Shown here one piece after another: positions 9,779-20,962 of a stretch of 64,000 bases of DNA. The notes below the pieces were generated by a model. That model ran no database searches. It was not told the DNA's origin and saw only the letters and a list, made by a program, of their open reading frames with translations. The position numbers were made by a program, and so were the translations under genes. The stretch lies in NCBI RefSeq assembly GCF_905404315.1, contig NC_066272.1, positions 7,688,001-7,752,000 of the forward strand, written 5' to 3'. The first letter of the stretch is position 1; the number at the start of each line of letters is the position of its first letter. Source of the stretch: Leptidea sinapis. Taxonomy: Eukaryota > Arthropoda > Insecta > Lepidoptera > Pieridae.

Positions 9779-10604
9779 AGGCAGCAAAATAGCAGACAAA
9801 GTCGGAGCAGCACTGTCCGAATGGAGTGACGACAATGAAATCAAAAGTAAAAAAAAAAAATAATTAAGCTGTCATCCTACTGCACAGTATATCAGGCCGA
9901 GCTTTTTGCCATACGCGAAGCTATGAGAGAAAAAGAGAGGAACCCGGGAAGCACCTTCGGCATATACAGTGACTCAAGATCAGCACTTGAGACTATCACC
10001 ATTCACCACACTACCCATCCTCTAGCCATAGAAATAAAGAAATACATAAACACTTTGCAAAATCACAACAAATCAGTTTCCTTTTTCTGGGTCAAAGCTC
10101 ATTCATGCAGGGCTACTGGAAAATGAGCGTGCTGACCAGCTAGCAAAAGAGGCAACTAATTCAAAAAAGAAACCTGAATACGACCTCTGCCCAGTTTCAT
10201 TTGTTAGGCGACAAATCCGATTAGAGTCGCTTGAAAAATGGAACTGGAGATATAAAAACAGTGACACTGCAGGCACGACGAGAATGTTCTTCCCGGACGC
10301 AATAATTGCATATAAAGTTATTAGAAAAATAGAGACGACTGGAGTTTTAACCCAGACACTAACGGGTCACGGTGGGTTCGCTGCATATTTGCATTGATTC
10401 AAGTGTAAAGAGAACCCAACATGCCCATGCGAACCCGGAAAGGCTGAAAGCGTTGAACACGTCCTACTGGAGTGTCCAATTCACGCAAAAGAAAGATATG
10501 AGACGGAACAAAAACTAGAGATAGATATAAATTCAGAAAATGTTAGTATTTTAATTAGTTATAAGAAATATCAGTGTATATTTATAAGTTTTGTAAAAGC
10601 ATAG
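9779..10604 (+). pseudogene. TRAS-like RNase H and C-terminal CCHC, frameshifted
   Basis: It matches 4957-5550 and then continues past TGHGG into a C-terminal CCHC knuckle (CPCEPGKAESVEHVLLEC) and the tail, ending at TAG 10602-10604. Four extra bases near 10102 shift the frame inside RNase H, and a TGA near 10396 interrupts the region just before the knuckle. These breaks are absent or differ in the other copy, so they arose after duplication. Confidence 0.82.
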
Positions 10605-11037
10605 TCAATAAGGTAATAAAAAGAAATAAAACTAGTTAAGTATTTATAGAAAACACGTAAATAAAGATAAGTTTAAGTTATATAATATCAGAAATATTCA
10701 GTTCAGTTTAAAAGTAAAAAAAAAAAAAGGAAAATGCTACAGTACAAAAGAAAGATATAAAAGATTAAAAGAAAGGTATGAAATAAAAAAAAAAGTTAAG
10801 TAGTTAAGTTGATATACTATCAGTCGTATTAAGATAAGTTCATTAAAAGTTATGTATTACATTATAAGAAACAAAATAGAATAAGTCAAAATGTAAATAT
10901 ACTAGGATAAGACATTGTCAATAATTGAAGTTTCTACTACATAGATAATAAAGATACCGAAGGGCCCCGATACTAACATCGGGGGTTTAGCTCGCGGGCC
11001 GAGACATGAAAGCTCCCGGACAGGGAAAAAAAAAAAA
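9779..11037 (+). mobile_element. TRAS-like retrotransposon, 5'-truncated at RNase H, complete 3' end
   Basis: The copy covers RNase H, the C-terminal zinc knuckle, an AT-rich 3' UTR and poly(A) (11026-11037) followed by CCTAA. The 3' end has a GC-rich block (gggccccgatac, then atcgggggtt) able to pair as a stem. Its 3' UTR is unlike those of the other TRAS-like copies, so it is a third subfamily. The 5' break is the same as at 4957. Confidence 0.88.
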
Positions 11038-11069
11038 CCTAACCTAACCTAACCTTACCTAACCTAACC
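11038..11069 (+). repeat. Telomeric (CCTAA)n array 3, with a CCTTA variant
   Basis: About six units follow poly(A). One unit reads CCTTA. The last part (ccttacctaacctaacc) and the following ccctccgctgc recur at 17870-17897. Confidence 0.88.
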
Positions 11070-11143
11070 CCCTCCGCTGCTCCCGGCCCGCCACGCTGCA
11101 CAGGTACCTGCCGAAGCAACCGTGCCCCGTCAGGATGGGGAAA
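11070..11143 (-). pseudogene. 74-bp scrap of SART-like RT C-terminal region
   Basis: On the minus strand it reads ILTGHGCFGRYLCSVAGREQ, the conserved segment just upstream of the RT C-terminal zinc knuckle, and resembles SGYGCFGKYLHSVARRE in copy D. It is squeezed between the poly(A) of copy A and array 3. It looks like a severely truncated insertion. Confidence 0.65.
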
Positions 11144-11164
11144 CCTTTTTTTTTTTTTTTTTTT

Positions 11165-11417
11165 AACGAGGAGGAAATACATTTACGTACTACCCCTGTG
11201 CACTATGTGGCACAGGGAGTGTGGGACTCAACCACTTAGACCATCTTCTACGTAGCTAGAAGTTGGCCAAGTTTGGTAATACCCACTAAAACCTCCCCGA
11301 AAGCAGAGAGTTCCCCTTTTTGAGAGGTTCTCCGGGATCTTTGCAGGGCATTTCACCGGAGAACCTCGGGGAAGAGGCCATCAGTGGCCCTCTACTGGCT
11401 GCTAGGGGCTGCTGCTG
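11165..11417 (-). other. 3' UTR of SART-like copy A
   Basis: On the minus strand it contains GGAGGTTTTAGTGGGTAT, then a self-complementary stretch (CCCTGTGCC, then GGGG near the end) and the terminus ACGTAAATGTATTTCCTCC before poly(A). The same two motifs occur at the end of the Jockey-like composite (27181-27262), and the first one also in copy D. Confidence 0.7.
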
Positions 11418-13316
11418 CTAGGGCAGCCTGATTCGTTTAACAACAAGGGAGGTCCCGACTGAGGCCAGTAAGCCTGCCTCCCCAAAGGACCCCCCCTGGG
11501 CCACCACCAGGGTGTCGTCTGCATAGCAGAAGATGTGCATCTTGGGTAGAAGCGCACCTCGCAACACCCAGTCGCAGCCCATGTTCCAGAGGAGCGGACC
11601 CAGCACCGACCCCTGCGGGACTCCGCACTCTACGGGACGCCGCCTCTTCCTCCCGTCTCCCGCCACGTAAGCCACCCGGCGCCCAACCAGGTAGTCCTTC
11701 ACTATTCGGCGCAAGTACCAGGGCACCTCGAAGAAGTCGAGTGCCTCAGCAATTACGCCGAATGGGAGACTGTTGAAGGCGTTGGCTATGTCCAGGGAGA
11801 CCGCCAACGCCCTCTCACCATCCGCCACCACACTCTCAACATGAGCCCTCAGCTCACTGATGAGGGCGTCAAGCGTCGAGCGGCCCTTCCTAAAACCGAA
11901 CTATTGTTCGGACAAGTCCGGGCCCTCGGCAGAGAGGTGGTGACTTAGGCGTGAGGCCACTATCCATTCCAGCAGCTTCCCAACCTCAGCGATCCAGCAG
12001 GCGATCAAGACAGAGGCCCAGTTCCACATCTGTCACGCCCTGGACCTCCCCTGTCGCCTCTTCCACAACCTCCCCCTCCCGCATCCTGGGCGGGATCAGG
12101 CCCACTGCGGTGGGGAAGAGCCCCACGACCACTTCCTCTACAAGCGCTGGCTCCAAGACCTCCGTGAGCGGAGCCCCCCCACCCTTCAATTTGTTTCGAG
12201 CTGAATGGTAAGGGCGCCCCCACGGGTCCCTCTCCAGGCCATCGAGAAGGTCCTCCTTCTCTTTAACCTGTCTGATCGCAGACTGGAGAGCCCTCTTTCG
12301 GTCATAATATACCGTTCGAAGGCCCTCCATTATTTCAGGCGTGTCGCCTCTCCGACGCCGACTACGCAGATAGGCCCTACGGGCCCCTATGCTTTCGGTG
12401 CGTAGGACGGCTAGCTCCTGTGACCACCAGAAAACAGCCGTCCTGCGCGGGGCCCTCTGCCAACGTGGCATCGAAGAGTCTGAGAGGGACTTCATCGCCC
12501 TCTTAAAGTCAAGAGCCAGCGCTTCCACGTCATTCGTCATAGCTGGGACTCCGGGCCTCAGCCACGATCTTTAGATCGCCGCCTCCTCGGCCAATTCCCG
12601 ATCAAGGTGATCAATCACCCATCTCGGGAAGGCCGAGTTCACCCCCTCCGGTGGGACTCCAGGAGCCGGGCAGCAGCTAGATGTGAGGACCCCCAGTCGG
12701 ATGTACCTATGGTCCGACAGGGTCTCCACATCCTCCACCACCCGCCAGCCAGTGACCACGCACGACGCCTCAGGGGAGGCGAGGGTAATGTCAACTATCG
12801 ATGCCCCCTGAGGCCTCACGCACGTCGCTACTCCCCCGGTGTTAAGAACGACGAGACCCAGCTCAGCCGCCCATGCCACCAAGAGAGCACCCCGCACTCC
12901 GGTCATGGTGTCGCCCCAACTGCGTGAGCGACAGTTGAAGTCCCCCATGACCAAAATGAGGCGGGACCTGGCCCTCCTGATGGCCGGCCCAAGGCAGCCC
13001 AGGAAGCCCTCAAACTCCCACAGAGGTCTGTTAGGGGAAAAATATACCCCCACCACTGTTAGAGGGCCCCAGTCTGCTACGCAAAGCCATCCCCCCTTTC
13101 CCGAGCTATCAGGGGCGGACCCCCTGACCGTGCAACAATTGCGACCAAGCCATGAGAGTCCGCCGCCCAATTACTTCTCTCGGGAGGACTATATGGCTCC
13201 GCCGCTACCGCCACATCCACATCCCACTCGGCCATTGACTGCAGGAATAAGTCCTGTGACCCAGCCGAGTGATTGAGGTTCCCCTGAAGGAGCTCGAACA
13301 GTGCCGTACCGTCCAT
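11418..13316 (-). pseudogene. SART-like ORF2 of copy A: endonuclease and RT with deletion and frameshifts
   Basis: From the ATG at 13316 the endonuclease begins (MDGTALFELLQGNLNH). A one-base loss near 13080 shifts the frame, which resumes with VVGVYFSPNRPLWEF and VMGDFNCRSRSWGD, then TLSDHRYI. A further break follows near 12570. Around 11990-12000 the chain jumps from the endonuclease-RT linker (ELGLCLDRL) into RT, skipping the PGPDG and YRPI motifs kept in copy B. RT then has LDIANAFNSLPF, CGVPQGSVLGPLLWNMG and the catalytic box FCYADDTLVVAQGG, and ends early with a direct passage into 3' UTR. It is not functional. Confidence 0.85.
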
Positions 13317-13319
13317 TTC

Positions 13320-15140
13320 GACGACATTTGTTCAAGCTCCCCCGGAGGAGCAACCGTACCCTCCAAACTGATGGGCGCGCTCGGTGCGCTCGGTTCCATG
13401 GACATGGCGGGGGCCGGCACCCCCGTTCTCGATGTTTTAATTAGCGGGGGGTTGCACCTCCGCCCCCCATGCGGTGTCCTGCGGGTGCTCCGGCATCGGC
13501 ACAGACGTCGCACCTTGGCTCCTCGGTGCAACTTTGTGCAAGGTGCCCTGCCTTACCACAGCGGCAACATAGGCCGCTGCGGTCCTTTGCAGTGCACGTT
13601 GCACTGCCATGTCCGATGCCGTAGCACCGGAAGCACCGTAAAGGCCTCAAGGAGGGTGACCCGTTCGGTGCTCCATCCGATACAAAGGCGATCCTGCATG
13701 ATCGCCTTTGGCTGCTGTGGTGGGGCACTTTACTATCGTGCTGCCCATGGAGATACGCCCCGCACGCACATGTTCGCGGGGAACATTCCCCTGGCAGCAA
13801 CGGCCCCCACCACGTCATCTAGTGTCACGCTGTCTTCCAGCCCGCTGATCCGTATATCAACGGATTTCACAGGCCGTTTGACAGTCGCAATCCCTGCTAA
13901 GGCTCCCCGTATTTCCTCAGCAAGCCTATCAGCTTGCTGAGACCGCTCGGGTCCCCCAATTTCGAGGATTCGGCTTCCCAGGGCCGTTTTCCTTGTGCGG
14001 ACCTCCTTCACCCCTATGTCCGCCAAGCTGACCCGCTGCTTAGCAGCGGTGAGTGCCCAAGCATACGTTGCGCCCCCGCTACCGCATCCTTGGACAGGGT
14101 GATGACCACCGCTGCAGTTGAAGGTGGCCTGAGGCTCACCTTCGCTTTGGGCGATCCTGCCAGCCCATCTCCCTTTGTCGGCTTCACCGACTTCACCGGC
14201 TCCACTGGCTTAGTGGACTCAGTCGCACGTATCTGGCGGATTCCAGCCTGCGCCTGCGGAGCCAGATTAGCCGGCGCGGTCAACGTCGTGTTGACCGTTG
14301 TTGGAGCAGGCTGCGTCCTCTTCTTTTTTCTCCTCGCCACCACCTTGGTCCACGATTCGGCTTGAGGATTTGCCGCTGGGACAGGGGGGCCCTGGGGAGC
14401 TTCCTCTCTAGTGCTCCGCTCGACCGGCCTGGTGGCAGCTGCCAGGGGCGGCCGGACCACCGGTGCCGGCAGCAACCGGTCTTCGATACCGGCCAGCTTG
14501 GCGTCCATCATCTCGCCGATGGTTCGCGCCAGGTCACTCTTCAGACCTTCGACCACCTTCTTGATGATGGCTGCCTCCGAGGATGGAGCCTCCGCCACCA
14601 CTGTGTCCTCCACAGCCTTGCGTTCCGAGAACTCCCTGCGCATGGCCTTCAGGTCATTTTCAAGGTCGGTGACCCGCGCTCTCAGGCGATTGTTGTCGTT
14701 TGACAACCGCCGCGCTTCATCGCGGAGCTGCCGCGTCTCCTCTTCTGCGGTCCTTGCCGTCAGGACCTCAACCATCTCCGCCATATCTTTGGCGGCAATC
14801 TTAAGGTCGCGCACGTAGCCACCAGAATCTCATCAGAGATTCCAGGCTCGGCATCAAGCTCAACAGCAGCAGGCTTCCGGAAAGCCTGACCCCTGAGCTT
14901 ATTCTCCATCTCTCTCTCATATTCACTTTCCTTACCCGATAGTAAGGCTTTTTTGGCCTGGGCCAACCCTGTTGAGTGACCAGCAGCCTTTTTTTTGGCT
15001 TGCTTGGCCCTCCTCTCCACCGATGCCTCGGTCTCTGTAGCCGAGTCTTGGCCGGAATTACTCGACCGTTTATAAAAGTACCGTTTGCGGCCAGCACCAT
15101 ATTCCGAGCAGCTGGACTCGTTTAAACTATCCGTGTCCAT
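13320..15140 (-). pseudogene. SART-like ORF1 (gag-like) of copy A, frameshifted, with CCHC knuckles
   Basis: The start is the ATG at 15138-15140 (MDTDSLNESSCSEYG). I prefer it to the upstream in-frame ATG because the extra residues are hydrophobic and lie in the AT-rich leader. The frame shifts near 14800, 14040 and 13780. Pieces in order are an acidic and basic N-terminus, a coiled coil (residues about 120-220), a Pro/Ala-rich basic centre (WTKVVARRKKKRTQP), the block SAAVVITL to VDIRISGLEDSVTL and the zinc knuckles CFRCYGIGHGSATC and CCRCGKAGHLAQSC, with a further CDVC. This order is the one seen in R1-clade ORF1 proteins. Confidence 0.82.
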
Positions 15141-16002
15141 TGTTGCAGGTTTACAAGCTACAGGCAACAATGAAAACAGATAAACACACGGGAAAAAAAA
15201 ATTAAGACATAACTTACTAACTATCAATATATACTAATTAATAAATAAACTATATCTAAACATTAGTGTTTAGATATAGCTACTATAAAGTAACCTACTA
15301 TAAAGTATCTAAGCACACAGTTCTTATTAACTACTTATATCTAAGTGTTACCACTACGCTAGTGTCCTCTAATTCAGCACACTGTCAGCGTCACTGCTCG
15401 GCGCCACAGAGAGAAACGCGAGCCGCGCTCGCCGCGGGTCTCGCTGGAATGCGACACTAGCGACACCGCGACGCTCTGCGGAGCGTCACCCACAACTCGG
15501 AACAAAGGAAATGGCTATTTCCCTTTGTATGGGTCCGATATTAACAAACAATATATCGTTGGATTCGTCTTGAAACGATCTCAACGATATATAACACTTA
15601 ACTTATTAACTGACACACAGTGAAGTAAAAACATATAAAATTTACTTCAAATTAAAAATTCTCACGGCCGTATATGTGGTCCGATTTTGAATTTGAAATC
15701 ACTCACGTGTCTACCAGAAACTGGTGCACCTCACAAACACTAAAAACAGGGGGGTTACCGCGACTCCCAGCGAGTAAACCACACCCAAACACTGTGTCAC
15801 TATCACTTCAGATGTCGAGGTCGATAAATAATTTATCGAACGCTCGAACGAAAAACTAATTACACCACCGTATTCACCGTAAAAAGGCGCGTCTTTTCAT
15901 ATATAGAAAGTATATACAAATAAGTTTTAAACACTCCAAAAGCCGTCGTGAACGCAGAGCGAAGTGAAAACGATGTTGCCACTTCGACCGCACTACGACT
16001 TC
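15141..16002 (-). other. 5' UTR of SART-like copy A, with a perfect hairpin
   Basis: This 860-bp leader is AT-rich near ORF1 and more GC-rich in the middle. It holds a perfect hairpin at 15250-15279 (13-bp arms CTATATCTAAACA, loop TTAG) and a direct repeat of ctactataaagta next to it. Function is unknown; promoter or RNA packaging roles are possible. Confidence 0.6.
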
Positions 16003-16026
16003 AACCTAACCTAACCTAACCTAACC
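16003..16026 (+). repeat. Telomeric (CCTAA)n array 4
   Basis: Four to five perfect units lie between the 5' end of SART-like copy A and the poly(A) tail of copy D (T-run 16027-16035). Two minus-strand elements thus sit head to tail with one array between them. Confidence 0.9.
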
Positions 16027-16336
16027 TTTTTTTTTGTACGTGTGGAAACCCCCTCGGGCAGTCACCCCACCGGGGTTTTCGGTAGGGTGGTGTGTCGGAA
16101 TCAAACCGACTAAAACCACACGGTGTACCATACCACGCCTTGATAGGAGGAGTCCGAGTACGGCGTTATTAACACATCCGGTACTCCTCCTGGCGCGTGC
16201 CCGCGTGGGTGCGGGCACCATCTTCTATATAACTCTCAATTAGGCGGCGTCCAGGTACACGCAGACGTCGCCCCTTCGCGGCTGACCATTAAGGCGGGTG
16301 GATGGGTAAGCCCGTCCGGTCCACCCGCGGCCACAC

Positions 16337-17040
16337 TCAGGGCGGCATGAGGCGTATATAAGCGCCCCTCCGCCACCCGGTTCGCCGGCGATGGATACGG
16401 TCCGAGTGGACATCGTCCTCCCGAGCCCGCTCCGCCACCTCCTTCTTCGAGAAGACATCCTCGCAGAAGGTCGCGACCGCGGTAAAATGCCTTTCGCTGC
16501 CAGCCATGGAGCGTATGATGGCCGGCAGCGAGAGATACTCTCCAATGACTGCAGTGAGGGCCCGGCGTTGCATTGCCCAAGCTGGGCATGCTGCCAGCGT
16601 ATGCTGAGCCGAGTCCTCACAGCAGTCGCAGTGGTGACAGGCGGTGCTCGGTTCCCTCCTAGCGACCGAATGCAGATACTTTCCGAAGCAACCATACCCA
16701 GAAAGCACCTGCGTCAGTCGGAAGGAAAGAGCCCCGTGCTGACGCCCTGCCCACTCGACAATGACCGGCTGGAGCGCCTCCACGACGGCAAATCCAGCAC
16801 GTGGAGCCTCCAGCCGGGACGACCATCGAGCTAGGATGGCTCGGCGGGCGGCCTTTCGCCACTCGCGTACCTCTTCGGGCGGGAGCCGACTGCCGCTACC
16901 CGCCCGAAATTCAGCCGTCCGCCGATAAACTTCGGCGAGCACCTCCGCTTCCAAGTCCCACGGGGGCGTTCCGGCCAACGCGCACGCTGCCTCCGTCGAC
17001 ACGGTGCGGTAACCGCGTATGACACGCGGAGGAACCCGTC
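16337..17040 (-). pseudogene. SART-like RT C-terminal domain with CCHC knuckle
   Basis: The encoded chain begins with GYRTVSTEAACALAGTPPW, which follows the thumb in R1-clade RTs, and includes LSGYGCFGKYLHSV and a C-terminal zinc knuckle (CHHCDCCEDSAQHTLAAC). The frame (read from 17143) starts in out-of-phase ORF1 sequence, so its first 35 or so residues are not natural. It ends at a stop at 16337 and is followed by a 300-bp 3' UTR. Confidence 0.8.
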
Positions 17041-17840
17041 TTCGACTGGATTGCCACTCGGAGATCGTCGGCAGAGACGGAGTCGTCCAGACCCGAGATG
17101 CGCATCTCCGCACATTTGGTGGGCCTGGCGACCCGCACTCCATCTAACTCCGACATAACACACCGCAGTGGGCGAATGTGTCTGCGGTCTTTGCGCCATC
17201 GGCCCCGGGAAACTCGAGGACACGAGCCCCTGTCTGTGCAAGACGCAGGCGTGCACCTACGCTCCCGAATTCAGACGCGAGGGTGTCTCGGGCCTTCTTG
17301 AAGGCCGGCAGCAGCGTAGGTGAGACCCTTGCCAGCCGCCTCCGGCAGTACCGTCACCACTACAGCTGCCGATTTTGGCGGCTGTAGCTTTCGGGTCCTC
17401 TTAATTTTTGTGTTTACCGCCTGGGGCTGGGAGGTGGTGGTCATCTTTTTCCTCCGGCTTGACTTTTTGCCTCTCTTAACTACTGTCCAACCATCCTGGG
17501 AGGCAGACGATGAGGGGCCAGGCACAGTATCCACATCAGCAGGGACACCGTATCCCGCCTTTGGAGTGGTCTTGGCCGAGCGAGTTGGCGCTGTTGCAAC
17601 CCCCGGATTGGTCACAGGGATGCGGCCTTCCTGTCTCCGAACTGAAACGGCCTTGGGCTGAGACGCAGCGAGGGGCGGCCGGACTATAGGTGCCGGAGGC
17701 AGCCTAGCCTCCAGGCCAGCAAGCCGTCCGTCCATCATCTTCCAAACTGCGTCAATTACTTGACGCAGGTGTGCGTCCGACGGTGTAGGGGACGGAGCAA
17801 TCTGCTCTGGAGCAGACTTCGGCTGCTCCGGGTGCTCTGA
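17040..17840 (-). pseudogene. SART-like ORF1 fragment of copy D
   Basis: The fragment begins at telomeric repeats without its start codon. It has the pieces MMDGRLAGLEARLPPAPIV, a basic KRGKKSSRRKK, PPKSAAVVVTVL and, after a frameshift near 17280, ARPTKCAEMRISGLDDS. These match copies A and C in order. The CCHC knuckles are lost in the deletion to RT. Confidence 0.78.
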
Positions 17841-17845
17841 CCGCG

Positions 17846-17886
17846 CTAACCTAACCTAACCTAACCTCACCTTACCTAACCTAACC
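17846..17886 (+). repeat. Telomeric (CCTAA)n array 5, with variants
   Basis: About eight units, two of them imperfect (CCTCA, CCTTA). It is the longest array of the window and precedes the near-complete TRAS-like copy. Confidence 0.88.
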
Positions 17887-19540
17887 CCCTCCGCTGCCCC
17901 CCGCAGAAGCGAGAACTCGTGTGCAAGTCAGCTCCGTGCGAAATCAGTTATATTAAAAGTTTTAAAAATTATAAGAAGTGTTAAAAGATTCACCAACATA
18001 GATGTGCTATATATCAAAGTGTGCGTAATTTGACGCTCTATAAAACGGTATAAATGATTTTACTTAAATAGATTATTTGAAAGTACAAAGTGAGAAAAAG
18101 TGCGGAAAGTGGAAAAATAAAAACTTTGAAAAATCACGTTGCTTAAACAAGCGCTGTAAGGTGCTAGTTTCTTAGTGCTCCCGGACGCGCCTTAACTTGT
18201 TCTATCTTGGTGTGTAAGTTTTGGATTTTTCCCGCTGCTGCTCACGGAGAAAAATTTGAAAAACCAAGTTTCGCGTTTCCACGAGGTCGTGGTTCCACGC
18301 GTGCTGGACTTCACCCATCTACCCTTTAAGACGAGCCTCAAGAAGAGAAGACACCCACCGTTTAGAAAATTGGAAAAACTTAATTACATTAAGAGTTATG
18401 AAATATCAAAAATTCATATAAAATCGAAACGATCTGTGACCTACCTTTTTCTTAACAGTTTTACATAGAAATTAAATAGTTTTACATACATAACAAATTT
18501 TTAAATTATTCCATTTGTATTTTAAGAGTTATGAATTTTTGAAATTTCGGGGTTGACACGAGGGGGTAGAAATAAAAGTGGTAGCTTAATAAAACAAATA
18601 TTAAAAATTAGATTAGAATTAACATAACCTATCTAAATTTTTTCAATTTTTTTTTGTTTTATACTGTATTTTATATTAATTTTTTAGTTTAAAAATAGGT
18701 GTTTTTGTTAATTTAAAAATCGGGGAACAGCGGAAATTCAAAAATTTGTACATATCTGTACTGGTCTCTTAAAGACCTGTAAAACAAGCCCAAGCACGGG
18801 TAAATTGGCGCTACGGGGAGAAAAGATAAGAAAAATACAGACGAGGTTTTGAAATTACATTTACATTTTGGCCGCCATTTTGAAATTACTAAAACATTTA
18901 TAACTTCATAACCAGTGGTCGTACAGAGCTGAGATTTTTTGTAGGAATCTTCCCCCAGCTCGCTCTATATGCCACAAATTCTATTTACCTTTAAAATTTG
19001 ACAGCTCTACTAGGTAGAGCTAACATTAGAGGAGTGTAGAGCTAGTCAAGCCGAGCTCAAGGAACCATCGCACGACTTCGTACGGCGTCTGGAATAAGAC
19101 TTACGAGCAAATTTGACTTGTGGCTGCCATATTGGCCGCCATCTTGAAATAATAAAATCATCCTAGCTCGGCTTCTAGGCGTCGTAGAGAGGCGCGGTTT
19201 TCACCGTTGGACTCGGCGAAGGCTGCTCTACATTTTGAGATGGTCTTTACAACCTTCTCCCAATATTAATTTCTTTTTTGTTTTTTATATTAGTTTATTT
19301 TTTCATAAAGTGTTATTTTATATTTTGTATCGCTTTGTTAGACTTAATAAAATTATTACACTTAGATTTAGACTTAGACTAACTAGAATTAAGATTCTTA
19401 CATATAATTGACCGAGTCTACGTATAGATCTCTACCATTGTAAGATATTCTTTTCTGACTTATATATAACTTATACAAACTTTTTATTAAATTGAACTTG
19501 TACCTTTTGCTTACGGTACACACGGACGCATACCTCCAAT
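17887..19540 (+). other. Long 5' UTR of the TRAS-like copy
   Basis: About 1.65 kb without a convincing frame. The first 60 bp are GC-rich. A short direct repeat around ttggccgccat (18868 and 19131) suggests partial internal duplication. Long 5' UTRs are known in TRAS elements. A 70-codon frame at 18256-18468 has no recognisable features. Confidence 0.65.
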
Positions 19541-20955
19541 GTGTTTGGATTCAGGACTCCTTCATCGAAAAACGACAACCCATCCCCAAAGTCGGAGGAG
19601 GTGGCTCTCAACGTTAGACGCAGCATAGGCGAGTGGGAAGCAGCAAACGCTGATCCTACGCCATTAGTGATATGCATGACGAAGCAGGCTGGCCCTGCTA
19701 CAAACCCGAAAGCTCGGCTAACTCCATCGCAAAACGCTGCAGCCGCAGCCAGACTTGGACCATCAACTGGAACCCACAGTCCATAAAAATTAAAGTACGC
19801 GGACCGTATTGCGGAGGCAAAAGCCTGACTACACAAGGGCAAGCTACACCTTAATGCATCACGCAATACAAAAACGGAAATAAAGGACGGGGTTATTGAG
19901 GCTCTGGAGCGGCTGTATCAGCTTGTCAAGGAGGCTGAAGCAGCTATAAAATCAAAATAGCCCAAAGATGGAACTAGCGCAACCATGGGAATAGAGCCAG
20001 CACCTACAGTCACTGACTCTACCTTCACAGTCAGTAACGATACTATGCTACTGAGCGAAATAGAGGAGCACGGCAAATTGTTGCTGGAAAGTAACAAAAA
20101 GATGGAGGAGCTAAGACTTGCGATAGAGAGCCAGCAAGAAAACCTAAAAAGTACTGCGACATATGCGAGCGTAACCGCCACCCTGAATGAAAAACCACTA
20201 CCGATACGGAATACGCTTCACTCGGTGGTGGTAACCTCAAAAAACGAATTGGAAACTGGAGAAGAGGTTTTAGATAGAGTTAGAAAGGCGGTTGACGCAA
20301 AGGAGGGTTGGATCAAAGTTGAAAGAGTAAGGAAGGCGACAGATAGGAAAATCATTATGGGTTTCAGAACAACAGAAGAAAGGAACAAAATGAAAGAAAG
20401 ATTTCGAAAAGAGGGAATTGACCTCGTTGTCGAAGAGGTGAAAAACAAAGACCCGCTCCTGATTCTCAAAAACGTCTTACCGGTCAATACTGACGACGAC
20501 GTTCTCAAGGCTTTGAGGAACCAGAACAGGGATGTTTTTCGAAGCCTGGATAAAGAGGAGGACAGGTTGGAAATCAAATATAGAAGAAGAACTAGGAATC
20601 CCCACACGAACCACATCGTGATGAGCGTCTCCCCTACTATTTGGCGTAGAGTATTGGAAGCCGGATATCTGCATATTGATCTTCAGCGGATCAAGGCGGA
20701 AGACCAATCTCCACTTGTTCAGTGTACTTGCTGCCTGGGGTATGGTCATAGCAAACGCTTCTGCAAAGAGCCCACAGACCTGTGTGGTCATTGCGGAGGA
20801 CCCCAACTGAGAACCGAATGAATTGGCTCGCAGACATACCACCCACATGCAAAAATTGCGCTAGTGCTAAACTAGACCAAGTTGGCCATAATGCTTTAGC
20901 TATGACTGCCCAACCCGACAAAAACGAGATGAGTTAGCACGGTCAACCATAGCAT
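19541..20955 (+). pseudogene. TRAS-like ORF1 (gag-like) with zinc knuckles, three stops and late frameshifts
   Basis: One phase is used from about 19541 to 20821, with stops near 19784, 19838 and 19958 in the N-terminal half. Clear features are a coiled coil after 20040 (EIEEHGKLLLESNKKMEELR), the central block VLDRVRKAVDAKEGWIKVER and the knuckle CTCCLGYGHSKRFC followed by CGHCGG. A frameshift at about 20820 moves the next knuckle (CKNCASAKLDQVGHNA) to another phase. The protein would bind element RNA and target telomeres. The true start may lie upstream of 19541, since that ATG is only the first in this frame. Confidence 0.8.
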
Positions 20956-20962
20956 ATTGCTA

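Larger units (their letters stand above)
11146..16002 (-). mobile_element. SART-like retrotransposon copy A, nearly full span with internal deletion
   Basis: The minus-strand order is array 4, 5' UTR (16002-15141), ORF1 (15140 to about 13320), ORF2 (13316-11418), 3' UTR and poly(A) (T-run 11146-11164). Both outer ends appear to be present, but ORF2 has lost about 210 bp of RT and probably more downstream. TTAGG on the coding strand upstream is the SART orientation, opposite to TRAS. Confidence 0.85.
16027..17845 (-). mobile_element. SART-like retrotransposon copy D: ORF1 joined to RT C-terminus by a large deletion
   Basis: On the minus strand it starts inside ORF1 at array 5, runs to the block before the zinc knuckles, then jumps near 17030-17050 to the C-terminal RT region and ends with 3' UTR and poly(A). 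The zinc knuckles, the endonuclease and most of RT are missing. The 3' UTR contains GGTTTTAGTCGG followed by possible stem sequences. Confidence 0.8.
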
